Assembly: GCA_961205875.1 (NCBI GenBank)
Contig: OY540821.1
Coordinates: 12,896,001 to 12,960,000 of the forward strand
Length of the DNA stretch: 64,000 nt
Origin: Sialis fuliginosa
Lineage: Eukaryota > Arthropoda > Insecta > Megaloptera > Sialidae
Direction: 5' to 3'
Positions 1 to 10,343 of this stretch are shown in pieces; position 1 is the first letter of the stretch; every line of letters starts with the position of its first letter. The translations under genes and the position numbers were made by a program. Below the pieces are notes generated by a model, which was given only the letters and a program-made list of their open reading frames with translations, was not told where the DNA came from and searched no databases.

Positions 1-1062
1 GATTAAAACAACTAATTAATTAAAAAGGCACTTTAACACGTGCTTAAAAATATTTCTTTAATTAACTTATGGTTTATTAAATTCATTGTTGTAAAAAAAT
101 AAATCAAAACAATATCCTGCTATTATTTTAATTTATCAAAGTGACGTTTAAAACAGCTGCCGTCCGGTATTACGGTTCATATTCATCTGAAACCTCTATG
201 AACCCATCTAGTCGCACAGCTGTGTGCTTCTGATATGAGGTATACTATCTGTTAAACGTCCGCGTAAGTCTGGTTGCCGAACGCACACAGCTCAGGCGCG
301 CTACAAAATCAATATTGCCCGGTTCAGTTAATTTTCAATTTTCCTATGATCTGTCATCTGTAAATTACCGTTATTTTTATTAATATTATCGATCTATTAT
401 GATCGATACTCCAACATGTATTTTGTTTGATATATATTATGATTACGTAATAATAACGAAGACATTGTTTTATTACTGAATTGAAATGTTTTCCATTATT
501 TATTATTCATTGTTAGTATTTTTCTTGTTATAGATAATTTATTATGTATTAAGTATATCGGAGATGACAATAATAAATGTCAATTGATTAAAGTTATCAG
601 TTATCATTTTATCATTATACAGACAATAAAGGTTAAATAAATATTTTTTAATATTCAAATTGTAAACAATTTATTTTTAATTTATAAATACAAAACAAAA
701 GTTACCAGTAGTTTACCTCAAACTGTCATCAAAGGTCTTAACTGAAAATTCAAGTTGTCTTTGTAAAATAAATTAAGTTTATTTGTTGCTATGTAATATG
801 TACTTAATGCTCCATTAAAAATAATATAATATTTCCCTAATGTCGGGTTAAGACACACTGGAGATTGGACCCGCAAAGATTACCCTAACCAAGGCAGTCT
901 GCATAAAAACAATTCGTTACGACGGAGATTTAGTACCTATTTTAAACTATATTAACTCACAGCTTCACCACAGGCGATTGGGCACGCGGATTTCCCTATA
1001 TAGTCAAGTACAGTTTGTTTAAAAACAATACGTTAAGACGGAGATTTTGTCCCTATTTTAAA
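1..1062. other. AT-rich intergenic sequence with one GC-richer patch
   Basis: No coding exon is recognisable. Bases about 140-340 are clearly less AT-rich than the surroundings and hold a CACAGCTGTG palindrome and a GGCGCGC stretch, so they could be a promoter or enhancer of a gene lying left of the window. No open frame or TATA-plus-initiator arrangement supports that firmly. The remainder is AT-rich sequence. Confidence 0.4.
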
Positions 1063-1063
1063 G
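906..1063 (+). repeat. Direct pair of ~42-bp repeats
   Basis: Two near-identical segments, about 906-947 and 1022-1063, share the cores CGTTA(C/A)GACGGAGATTT and CCTATTTTAAA in the same orientation, 116 bp apart. The second copy ends exactly where the fold-back element at 1063 begins. This looks like a small tandem duplication or two fragments of one repeat; the family is not recognised. Confidence 0.55.
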
Positions 1064-2010
1064 AGTGGCGAAGCGTCTATGGAAGCAGCGCTTCCCTTAC
1101 TTTATGGGAAAATTAATACAAATCTGTGTTTTCAGTTAATAAATAATTTAAAAATATTATTAGAATAATCGTCTTTATGCTTAACTATAAAACTATAATA
1201 CCTCTACGTCTTATTTTCTTGTATTTTAGTCGATATTTGTATGACGAGTTGAAGTTCACTGCAAGAAATTTCACTAAAAAATTTTGAATTTTTGATTTCG
1301 TTAAAAGTATGTTTATTGTATAGAAAATGACGTGAAAAGTTGTTTGTTTCAAACCGCAGGTCTGTATCTCAAACCGTTCTCGAGATATAGCCTCTCAAAG
1401 TTTCAGTTTTTTCAAAATTTTGAAGAAAAATGGCCATAACTTTTGAACGCGTGGTCGGAATTGATTTTAGTTGACGGATTTGGAATCAGCGTGTCAAAAT
1501 CTATATAATAACATGTATAATACCTTAAAACTCGGGAAAAAAAATTTCGCGAAAAATCGAAAAAATTCAAAGGGGTATACCTTAAAAAAATGTCGATTTT
1601 TGACCAAAATTTTTTTGTCGGATTTTGAAGTATTATACATGTCATTATATAGATTTTGACACGCTGAATTCAAATCCGTCAACTAAAATCAATTCCGACC
1701 ACGCGTTCAAAAGTTATGGCTTTTTTTTCTCCAAAAATTTGAAAAAACTAAAACTTTGAGAGGCTATATCTCGAGAACGGTTTGAGATACAGACCTGCGG
1801 TTTGAAACAAACAACTTTTCACGTTATTTTCTATACAATAAACATACTTTTAACGAAATCAAAAATTCTAAATTTTTTAGTGAAATTTCCTGTAGTGAAC
1901 TTCAACTCGTCATACAAATATCGACTAAAATACAAGATAACTAGTTTTTTTTTGTTAATAGAAGTGGGAGGATTGACAAAATATGCTCCCCTTGATTTCC
2001 TGAAACTGAA
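1063..2010. mobile_element. Fold-back hAT-type MITE, copy 1 (right end degraded)
   Basis: The sequence begins GAGTGGCGAAGCGT and is a giant inverted repeat: about 1240-1535 is nearly the reverse complement of about 1630-1925, with the axis near 1580. The same ~1-kb sequence occurs at 56637-57733, where both ends and an 8-bp target duplication are preserved. That copy supports a non-autonomous hAT element with CAGTGGCG-type ends. Here the right end has decayed and no clean target duplication is visible. Apparent short ORFs in the arms are mirror images of each other and are not genes. Confidence 0.75.
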
Positions 2011-2363
2011 ATTATTTCAACAAACTAAAAAAAACATCAACTTATATTTTTTATTTCCAAAATATATAAACAATTCCTGCAGTTGACAATAATAATATAT
2101 TAATTCTCAAAAATTATACAACAATTGCACCGATTAAAAAAATAAGTATGGAGAGCTATAACATCGTACGCTATTTTAAAAACTTGATATGGTAGTTTGC
2201 GATCACTGCACAATTTCTTAATTAAACAACTGAATTAAATAATATGTATTATACCCCTCCATACGATCCAAATTCATTTACAACCTATAAATTGGAAGTC
2301 TTTATTTTCATATCATTCACATCAGTATTTACAATAATTAGTCTATCAACAATCCCCCCCAAT

Positions 2364-2369
2364 TTTATT
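2364..2369 (-). terminator. Poly(A) signal for the MCFD2-like gene
   Basis: AATAAA on the minus strand, about 100 nt beyond the TGA stop at 2472-2474. This is the nearest canonical signal downstream of the gene and gives a short 3' UTR. Confidence 0.6.
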
Positions 2370-2471
2370 AATTTAGCACTCAAATTGGAATTTGTAACTC
2401 CTCTGCCAGAGTTTTCAAAATTGGCATTCTTGTATCCAATTCGAGCACTGTATTTTGTACACCGTTTACAA

Positions 2472-4612
2472 TCACTTTGGCGAGTTCGCAGCAGCTTTTT
2501 GTTGAGCTCTAATGAATTCTGGGTAATCGATAAATCCGTCTGCGTTTAAGTCATCCATGTTTAGAATAGGGTCGATCAGTGCTATTAATTCATCGTCTTT
2601 GAACAGTTTGTCTTCTACTGGATTGTTAGGGTCTTTGTTTCCTTGTTCTAAAATAGAAAATATTACATTTCTAGTAGAGTCGTACGTTGTTTTCTTTGTT
2701 ATTTCAGTTAACATTACGTCAGAAGATAACAGCGTAAGTTTTACGATGCTTAGTAAAGATTGCTCCTTGCTTTAGTTTCTTTTTCAAAAATAATTAGCTA
2801 ATATTACTCCCCTATAATTATTACTACATACAGTGGCGTCGTTAAAAAATCACAGGGGTGACAACTGCCTAATGTGTAAAAAATAAAACCTATTAACTTT
2901 TTTGGCGGTGGGGGGGGAGGATGGTGACACTCCCTCTAGTGACGCCACTGACTAGGTGATATTATAGTTAAAGAAATCTTACCATGCCAATGTATTAGTG
3001 ATTTAATCAATTCACATCCATCTAGTTTATTATTGTTATCAGAATCATGCATCTTAAAGTAATGAAACTGTAATTCTTGATCTGTCATTTTACTTGTATC
3101 TATTGGCACTTCCATATGTTCGGCTATGTGCCTATGAAAAAAAGTTGTTAGTTAATTGCATAAATCTTCAATGTGCATCTACGAGGAGAGGTTCAAAAGT
3201 TCTTGTTGAGCACTTTGTTAATTGGCGGCCTTGAAATGTTTTACACTTTACACAATTTTTCAACAATTTCTCTGACTTTATCAGCAATACAAACATAGAG
3301 AAATCATATAGAATAGGAAAACAGAATAACATAACCTTAAATAAACTTTTTTCTTGTTTAAGAACAAAATGCGCATTGTAATTATAAATTACAACAGAAT
3401 ACTGACATTTCTTCATGTACCAGACAGACAGACACATCAACAAACATTTGTTAGACTGCCACATACTTGCAGTCATTTAATTTATATTTGTGCAATGTAT
3501 TGAATATTGTAACAATCAAATTTGTATAAATGATTGTTTAAAACAATGTTTGAAATCAGAAATTGAATTTCGAGGTGTTTTGTTACTTTTGCACGAGATT
3601 AAAAGTATTTTTAAATAGACATTAATTGCAATTTTGGTCCTAGAGAGAACAAATTATTAATAAAAAATTAAAAACAAAAAACCTACTCTTTTTCGTGCTG
3701 TATATTACCAGCATTCAAGAGCTGCCCTTGGTGTGCCCCACCGTGAGCATGAGCATGCGCATGCTGCTGGGGCGCATGCTGCTGAGGCACGTGCTGTGGA
3801 GGCATATGTTGCTGAGGCGGCGGAGCTTGTCCGACAGGCACGTGTTGTACTGGCTGTTGGAACCCTTGTTGTCCCATTTGTTGCTGCTGCATCATTTGCT
3901 GCTGTTGCATCATTTGTTGCTGTTGAAGCATTTGTTGTTGTTGTTGCATTTGTTGTTGCTGATTAAGTTGTTGATGGTGCATCTGTTGTTGGTGCATTTG
4001 TTGTGGTGGTTGTTGCTGGTAAAGTAATTGTTGGATATTATTTTTTAATTGTAAAAATACTTAAAGATAAAAAAAAATTATTTAAATGGTCTCGTTTTTA
4101 TTTCAAATAACTTTTTAGTTTCACCACTGGAGATTAGTTGCAGCAAATATTGCACTAAATCAAAATAATAGTACCTAATTTACGTGTACATATACACTTA
4201 TAGTTTATGTTTATCTTTCTGTGATATCTGCGACTGGCCATTTCTAACAGTCAAGTACTAAATATTCTAATACAAAATTTATTTGTGTAATTCAAGAATC
4301 TAATTTGTTTTAGTTAATTAAGTTTTCTTAGAAATGAAAAAATGTAAACATAAACAATCATCAATAATTTTTCTAATGAATTCTGACACAATAGTTTTAT
4401 AATTTATTTTTTGATAGCATCTATATTTCTTGGAATTTACATATTAGCATAAATATAATATTATAACATATTTATTTATTTATTGAAAAAGTTTTTAAAT
4501 TAATTTGTTTACTTACATATTTTTGGGGAGGAACACCTGGTGGTACATGTTGTTGAGCTTGTGTCAAATAGATACTTAATTGAAGAATCGTTGTTAATAA
4601 TAAAAACTTCAT
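2472..4612 (-). CDS. MCFD2: MCFD2-like secreted EF-hand protein with Q/H/P-rich N-terminal insert (4 coding exons)
   Basis: Coding exons on the minus strand are 4612-4517, 4015-3687, 3131-2983 and 2647-2472. Each junction is AG/GT and the frame is kept throughout (phases 0, 2, 1), giving 249 residues plus TGA. Residues 1-19 form a signal peptide ([19 protein letters not shown]). Residues 33-141 are a glutamine-, methionine-, histidine- and proline-rich region. Residues 142-240 match MCFD2: the HYFKMHD motif, a first EF-hand loop [12 protein letters not shown] (171-182) and a second [12 protein letters not shown] (224-235), both with calcium ligands intact. In vertebrates MCFD2 binds the lectin LMAN1/ERGIC-53 and helps export glycoproteins such as factors V and VIII from the ER; a cargo-adaptor role here is inferred. 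Human MCFD2 has 146 residues, so the excess is mostly the Q-rich exon. It is head to head with mRpL2. The start codon is the only one placing a signal peptide in frame. Confidence 0.9.
2831..2950. mobile_element. Short hAT-like MITE in intron 3 of the MCFD2-like gene
   Basis: A 120-bp insert begins CAGTGGCGTC and ends GACGCCACTG, a perfect 10-bp terminal inverted repeat of the common hAT type. The interior holds a long G run. The flanking octamers (ACTACATA and ACTAGGTG) match at only about half the positions, so any 8-bp target duplication has decayed. It lies wholly inside intron 2648-2982. Confidence 0.75.
3870..4015 (-). repeat. CAA/CAG/ATG codon repeat encoding a Q/M-rich tract
   Basis: The second coding exon of the MCFD2-like gene consists here mainly of CAA and CAG codons interrupted by ATG and CAT, in units such as MMQQQQ. 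Mixed CAA/CAG use suggests an old, selected or interrupted tract rather than a freshly expanded pure trinucleotide run. Confidence 0.8.
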
Positions 4613-4760
4613 TTTTCTACAAAAACCAGATTTGATTATTTAAATATATTAATTATAAATTAAATGTTCTTCTTATTAATAGAATATTTACATTAAAATT
4701 ACAAATGTAAATAGTTACATATTGATATTTACAAATCAGTAATGACCATTATATACTTAC

Positions 4761-4862
4761 AATGATTATGCCATAAGTTTATACAATTTTTTGAACTTAT
4801 TTCACACATACGTGTTGTACTTAACGACACGTAAACCAAATTTTGTAAGTATGTAAAAAGCT
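4761..4862 (-). other. Likely noncoding first exon of the MCFD2-like gene
   Basis: On the minus strand a GTAAGT donor lies at 4760-4755. A good acceptor (GGTTTTTGTAG) ends at 4617, four bases before the ATG codon at 4612, which predicts a 144-nt intron in the 5' UTR. An initiator-like TTCAGC near 4862 could be the transcription start. The exon contains an upstream ATG whose frame ends in TAA at the splice junction. This is inferred from splice-site consensus only. Confidence 0.5.
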
Positions 4863-5160
4863 GAATAGGTGTGTTTTTAAAATGTTGGCCTCATTGATAT
4901 GTCAGGTAGCAAGGGTTGGGTAATCATGTTTGTTCATTTATTTAATATTAAATTTATTATCATAAATCATGTAAAATATCAATTAAAGAAAATATTTATT
5001 GAATGCTTTTATCATTTATTTTAAAATTTGAATGATATTACTCAAAACAAACAATATATTTACAGAATTCAATCAGAATTTATTATATTTTCTTTACTGT
5101 GGCGCAGCTGTTACCTGATATATGTGATAAATGTCATGAACGAAACATAACCTAAAATCA
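4863..5160. promoter_or_regulatory. Shared (divergent) promoter region of the MCFD2-like gene and mRpL2
   Basis: The two start codons are 600 bp apart on opposite strands. With the proposed first exon of the MCFD2-like gene, about 300-350 bp remain for both promoters. No TATA box is evident at a sensible distance from either gene. TCACTG at about 5158-5163 is an initiator-like site for mRpL2, giving a ~50-nt leader. A GCAGCTG E-box lies near 5104. Coordinated expression is possible but not shown. Confidence 0.45.
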
Positions 5161-5212
5161 CTGATTTCTGTTTATTATTTTTAACGCAATCTTTAGTTTA
5201 TGTTAAATTAAG

Positions 5213-6364
5213 ATGAAATCTCTTACAAAATTACTATCATCTGTACATATAGCGAAGAACTTATTATTTGTACAGCCTGAAATTTTATGTGCAACTCGAA
5301 ATGCTTATAATTACGTTGAAAAACCTAAGCCAGGTGAAAAAGGTAGAAGTTATCGTAGAATTGTGCATTTTGAAGATGAATACACAGTAAAACCTTTGCA
5401 AGTAACGAACCTTGCTGGTCGAGATCCAATAACAGGTTAATTATGTTTCTAAATAATTAATCAATTCATATTAAAAGTTTCAATTGGTTTCTAGGTAGAG
5501 TTGTTGCGAAAGGTATAGGAGGTGGAATTAAACAAAAATATCACTGGATAGATTGGAGGAGAGAAGGGCCAAAAGAAGGGCCGCCACAATTAGAAAGAGT
5601 AGTACAAATTATGGATGATGGGTTGGTATTTTTTTTTTCTTATCTTACCGAAGTTTTATGCAGTAATTATTTTTTAGTTGTCGTACAGCGCAAATAGCTT
5701 TAGTAGCAGTTGGAGATAAATTGAAATATATTTTAGCAACAGAAAATATGAAAGAGGGTGATATACTTAAAACATCGTGTTTTATTCCTCGAATACCAGG
5801 TGAGTTACATAATTTAAATTTAAGAACAGTCGATTATATTTATTGTTTTTTTTTTAGTTCGACCAAGTGAAGGTGATGCATATCCCTTGGGTGCTCTGCC
5901 ACTTGGTACTCTAATAAACTGTGTAGAAAAATACCCTGGCTTTGGTGGTAGCTTAGTTCATGCTGCTGGTACTTATGCAACCATTATACGAAAAGTTGGT
6001 GACCGTGTTATTATACAAGTACCTTCAAAGCGTGAATTCTCATTACACCAAACATGTATGGCTACTGTTGGTAAATATTTTTACATCGTTGATATGAAAT
6101 AATATGATTATTTTTAATTTTTAATTTTTAGGTCGTCTGTCTAATATTATGCATAATAAAATTCCAATCGGTTCAGCACAACGAAATCGTGAGCTTGGTA
6201 ATAGACCAAGATCGGGTCTGTGGCAAAGAAAGACTGGCAAACATGGACGTAAAATAAAACCTTTACCCCCAGTTAGGGAATTTTCAGAACCTCAAAGGCC
6301 TCCTACACCTGCAATAAAGTTAACGTTGGATCTTAGTGTGTTATCTAAATCGAAAGCTCTTTAG
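5213..6364 (+). CDS. mRpL2: Mitochondrial large-subunit ribosomal protein uL2m (mRpL2), 5 exons
   Basis: Exons 5213-5435, 5495-5621, 5678-5799, 5858-6070 and 6132-6364 join in frame (918 nt, 305 residues plus TAG) across four introns of about 56-61 nt, all GT-AG. The product is the mitochondrial form of ribosomal protein L2, an rRNA-binding protein near the peptidyl-transferase centre. Visible signs are a basic, aromatic-poor N-terminus expected of a mitochondrial import signal (residues ~1-30), the OB-fold core with GRVVAKGIGGGIKQKYHWID (about 75-94), and the SH3-like C-terminal domain (about 160-275). That domain contains LGALPLGTLINCVEKYPG, ATVGRLSNIMHNK and GLWQRKTGKHGRKIKPLPP. The last stretch aligns from memory with human MRPL2, which likewise lacks the bacterial HPHGGG signature. 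The start codon is the first ATG after the leader. The 3' signal ATTAAA follows at 6413. Confidence 0.95.
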
Positions 6365-6412
6365 GAGTGATTTTGTATGTAATTTTCTAATTGTTATTTA
6401 TGAAATACATTT

Positions 6413-6418
6413 ATTAAA
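6413..6418 (+). terminator. Poly(A) signal of mRpL2 (ATTAAA)
   Basis: ATTAAA lies about 50 nt after the TAG stop. It is the commonest variant poly(A) signal and the nearest candidate. Confidence 0.5.
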
Positions 6419-7140
6419 ACCATCTAGCTTTATTTTTTTATTATTCATATACAGGATGAATCAATAGTGTGTATTTCTTTAGGAGAGAGACAACTTTCAA
6501 AATTTGAATGAAGTAAAAATACACATCATGAAATTACAGTGAAATATACAGGCTGGTTCCAAAAAAGGTATGTGTTAAATGGAATGGTCCATTTATTTTT
6601 AACCTATTTAATTCCTATTAAGGAGATTTATACAACGGTACAATATTTTTGAAAAATCCTGAATGAGGCAAAAAACATATTTTGAAAAAATTGAAAACTT
6701 GTTCTGAAAAATCATTTTGGGCCCAATTTTAGAGATTTATTCTTGTTTTTTTTTTTTGTGTCAGTAGATGTAATTATGCACCATTTACTACTTGTAAAAT
6801 TTTACAGGTTGTCCATTAAAAAACTTCAAACTTTGAAACATTCATAGGTATAAAATACGATTTTTTAAAATAAATTAAATTGAATTTTAATATATTTGTT
6901 GTATATTAGGGTGTATTATTATACGAATAATTCATTGTTGCACACAAATTAAATCTTTATTCTATAAATCTTAAAACAGGAATGAATCTATCTCAAAACT
7001 GTACAAGTTAAATATCTATTTCTTATCTCTAACATACGTCATAAATTTGAATCCTATATACATTATATTATTTATTATAAATACATATTTACAATGCATT
7101 ACAATATTTTAAAAGTTTTAAATTAAAACTGGTACAAAAC
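6419..7140. other. Intergenic spacer between two convergent transcripts
   Basis: AT-rich sequence with no exon-like block. A segment around 6548-6600 (CAGGCTGGTTCCAAAAAAGG) resembles the end of a mariner-type element, but no matching inverted end was found. Nothing else is recognisable. Confidence 0.35.
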
Positions 7141-7143
7141 AAT

Positions 7144-7546
7144 TTTATTTGGTAGTTTAACATCATAATACAGTAGGTACTGCCCACGACGACGATTTAG
7201 CATTGTCAACAATGCCCACTTATCGGGCCGAATTCGCTAATTAACCATTTCTGCGAACTTTACCTAGCAGCGATGTGCAATGCTGACATTGCCCGTAACA
7301 TCTACTATTACATTCTGAACACTTTGTCGGCGTATCAATTTGATATTTAAAGCTTCTGCAATGAAAATATTAAAACAAAAGTAAAAGAGTGCAGTTTGCA
7401 CAAATTGATTGAATATAAAAGGGAGTGGTATGTATACTTACTTGGAATTTCAAATAACGATGGACTTGGGTGCAAATTTTAAGTCTCACTAAGAAAGGTG
7501 CCGGAACGCCATTCCAACGTGTTATAATAATAAATTAATTTTTTAT
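7144..7546 (-). other. Candidate 3' end of an unidentified spliced transcript (two exons plus poly(A) signal)
   Basis: On the minus strand an acceptor TTTTTCATTTACAG opens a block at 7546, which runs to 7442 and is followed by GTAAGT. After an 86-nt intron, a second strong acceptor (ATTTTCATTGCAG) opens a block at 7355, and AATAAA lies at 7149-7144. The last block is richer in GC than its surroundings. One frame from 7354 is open for 37 codons to TAA at 7241 and ends Cys-rich (CSECNSRCYGQCQHC, i.e. C-x2-C-x3-C-x3-C-x2-C). A second frame is open for about 30 codons. Neither frame continues through the preceding block without a stop, so this may be a long noncoding RNA, a decayed gene, or part of an unrecognised mobile element. 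It would be convergent with mRpL2. No function is proposed. Confidence 0.35.
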
Positions 7547-7610
7547 CTGTAAATGAAAAATTTCATTAGAATTTGTCTGAAATAAAACTAACTTTTTAGA
7601 CGATAGTAGA

Positions 7611-7850
7611 TACGAAATTTCGAATATTTCCAAAACGCCTAATTCGATTAGCATCAAAATGAATAGGTCTGGAGTACTCACTGAGACAAACATTTTCCCC
7701 AAAAAATAATTCAAATCGGTGCATTTTTACAATAGTTATGAACGAAAGAAAATTCTACATCCAGACACACGTGCGGAAATCAACTTTTCTTTACGTTTTG
7801 AAGGTAGTACAGTCAAAATCTGCTCTTATCTCGAACACGATTATATGCCC
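7611..7850 (+). repeat. Dispersed repeat family R1, copy 1
   Basis: About 240 bp match 59305-59550 on the same strand with moderate divergence. Shared landmarks are TCGAATATTTCCAAAAC, AATAGGTCTGGAGTACTCAC, TGAGACAAA, GGTGCATTTTTACA and CTTTTCTTTACGTTTTGAAG. Copy 2 contains a CAGACAGACACAC run typical of non-LTR tails, while this copy is shortened there. The class is not certain. Confidence 0.7.
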
Positions 7851-9452
7851 TGATTATATGTAAGTAAATTTACTTGTATACTTTTGTGAATATAGTCCAG
7901 ACTAATACAACTATAAATATGTAATTATAATTGCAATTTGTAATAACACAAATTCAAGTACAATAATGAAATACTTAAGTACCAATTCGAAAAATACTTA
8001 AAGTAAATCGTTTGTATATACTTGCACACAACCCTGGTTCAGCTTACCGTATTTTTTATTACACCTATGAAAATCACAAGACAACGTGGTAACGGAAATT
8101 GACGAAAGTAACCGTCAACATTTAATATACCCATTTAATTTAGTCGTAAATCTGGAGATAATAGTGCAATTGCTAGACTTAATGGGCGTATGACTGTAAA
8201 AAATAATAACTACAATCATTCTGTATCCTACAAAATATGTAACTATATAGTTTTAAAATAATATACATATATACAGTGATTTACAACGAATGTAAAAAGG
8301 ATGATATTTTAAGCAAAAAACTTCATGTAAACATGTGTCCGGAAATTCTTCTTGACTGACAATGAGTTCTAATAGCTCCTCAAAAATGATGTTTTTATTT
8401 AATATCTGGAGAACCCATTATGATACAGTTATGAAATTTGATAACTATATTTGAAACTATAATTTTTTTTCTTGTATTTTTTGTAGTTTATTTACCCCAT
8501 ACATCCCTGTGTTAAATAAATTATTAGTCAATACCGAAAATCAATATATTAAACTGATTATCAAATTTTATAACTTTATCACAATAGATTCCCCAGATAT
8601 TAAATAAAAACTAATAAATTTGGGGGAGATTGTAGCTCCCTCAAGTAGGGATTTTAGATTTTTAGATAAAACAACATACTTAAAAAACAGAAATCTATTT
8701 TTTTGGTTTAGAAGGCCAGTATCGCCAGTATATTTTATAAAAAAAGTGTTTCGTATTTAAGATTTTTAATCTAACTACTACCATAATTACATTCTCAATT
8801 TATTTTATCAAATGACGTTAATTCATGTCAACCTGATAAAAATCTACTAAGGATGTCTTTTTTTAACCAAGGACATGTGGGTTATTAACCAAATATGTAA
8901 ATTGTTAACCCTTCAAAATAATGTTCTAATAATACAACGAACGAGAACAATAATAATAATACATTTTTATGATTTTATCTATGAAATTAATTTGAAACTG
9001 TCCAATTTGTATTTTTACTTAAATTAGCACTACATTTTTTCTGTCCATAAAAATAGTTGAAATATTCGTTGAAAAAGTAAATAATACGTATTAACAGAAA
9101 TAATGTTAACAAAATATAACTTTCACGTGAGTAAATATTTATTTTTCATATTAATAGGTATATTTTAAAACATAAAAGCATTTTGTTGAATTGCAAAAAT
9201 TCATATGTAAATTAATCTAGTTTCAGTTTTATTAGATTACAAAATTTAATTATCAAATTCTACTTACAAGAATCTTTTACACATGCACTTTTTCCTGTCT
9301 ATTGTTTAGAATTAGGTCAGCTGTTAATTATAAAAGATAAGTTATTGATTTTTATAGTATTTCTTCATATAATTTTCTCATTAATTCGAAACTTTTACAA
9401 AGTAAACTTCAAACAAACCGGAACCGGAATCGAACCGTTATTTGTTATTATT
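7851..9452. other. AT-rich sequence without recognisable genes
   Basis: No open frame of note and no recognised repeat ends. A short match to a tRNA T-loop (GGTTCGATTCC on the minus strand, about 9428-9438) is not accompanied by the rest of a tRNA. Confidence 0.3.
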
Positions 9453-9970
9453 AAGGCTGCACACCGGGAAGGTACCACTTGAATATTAACGAGACGAGAC
9501 CGAGACGATATCAACTTTATTTATAATTCTTGTCGAGAATTTTAGTAAAAATTTAACATTTGATATTAGTCTTTAAATCAACATAATAAGATCAATGTTG
9601 TTGCTAGGGGGAAAAGGGGGACCGCCCTGAGTGACACAGTAAAAAAATTAAGCATTTAACTCATTTTTGGTTTATTTTAAGCTTTCGGGGATACGGGTGT
9701 ATAAAAAATAGTCAATCGACTTTTTTTGGGTCCAATTTATAAAAAAATAGTCCTTAAAAGTTCGATCTACGCCCAGGTGCCTCCTTCTCCCCTTAGTAAC
9801 GCAAAAATTTCAAAATTTTGTTGTTTAATAGATATATGAGACTAAATGAAAAAATATAATTTTTAGAAAAAAATCACATGAAACTCAAAATTCAAACGAA
9901 AATTCAAAATTGATACGGGACTGTTCTAGCTCTCGTCTCGTATGCGGCTGCATCTATCAAACATAAAATA
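9453..9970. repeat. Probable non-autonomous element with GAGACGAGAC ends
   Basis: Left side (from about 9456) reads GGCTGCACACCGGG and then GAGACGAGAC; right side (to about 9953) reads, in inverse sense, GATGCAGCC followed by CGAGACGAGAG. The inverted ends are imperfect. The same GAGACGAGAC and GACGATATCA words recur at 13365-13610. The interior contains two opposed GC-rich strips (about 9603-9630 and 9770-9800). The family is not identified. Confidence 0.4.
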
Positions 9971-10179
9971 TAACTTTTCAGAATTTGTATAACATCATCT
10001 TCTTTCTTATAACCGCGAAAGCCTCGAAGCTATAATATCAATACAATGAAAAGAATCTTTCTTATAGGCATGGCTTTTACATTTATACCGCAGCCCTTTT
10101 AAACAAATAAAACATTTTTTTTCAATTTCCCCTCCCCTCGCCGAAAAAAGCAGTCCCACCTGTCCACAACAACAATATC

Positions 10180-10343
10180 CATTTTAACGAGAACGGTTCT
10201 TCTTTTGCGCCGAGTTGTTCAAGCATCGACACACGTCGCGAGCTTGCACCTCGAATGCAAAGGGAAAGCTCGATATTGTGACGTACATCTGTGCTTGAAC
10301 CTTCGCACGGTATATATAAAGGATGCTTGCGGGTTTTGTCCGT
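10180..10343 (+). promoter_or_regulatory. Core promoter: TATA box and initiator
   Basis: TATATAAA at 10313-10320 lies 31 bp upstream of an initiator TCACTT whose A is 10344, the standard spacing for a focused insect promoter. The 130 bp upstream are GC-rich for this window, and include CGTCGCGAGC and GTGACGTAC (CRE-like). One GAACCTTC pair (10297-10304) fits a two-unit heat-shock element, but a third unit is poor, so heat-shock control is not claimed. Nothing comparable occurs elsewhere in the window. Confidence 0.7.

Noticed and set aside
1412-1682. Three mutually similar 62-77-codon ORFs on both strands, again at 57127-57315
   Set aside because: They are mirror images produced by the inverted arms of the fold-back element, not genes.
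2557-2775. ORFs on both strands extending past the last coding exon of the MCFD2-like gene
   Set aside because: The minus-strand extension upstream of 2647 is intron read-through; joining at TTTTAG|AA keeps the frame and the family alignment.
3695-4027. Long plus-strand ORFs rich in Leu or Ala opposite the Q-rich exon
   Set aside because: Antisense reading of CAG/CAA repeats; the minus-strand exon has splice sites and keeps frame with the EF-hand exons.
9420-9445. tRNA-like T-loop word GGTTCGATTCC on the minus strand
   Set aside because: No matching acceptor, D or anticodon arms around it.
10180-10310. Heat-shock promoter upstream of the 10.3-kb TATA box
   Set aside because: Only one clean GAA-TTC pair; the other candidate units have wrong spacing.
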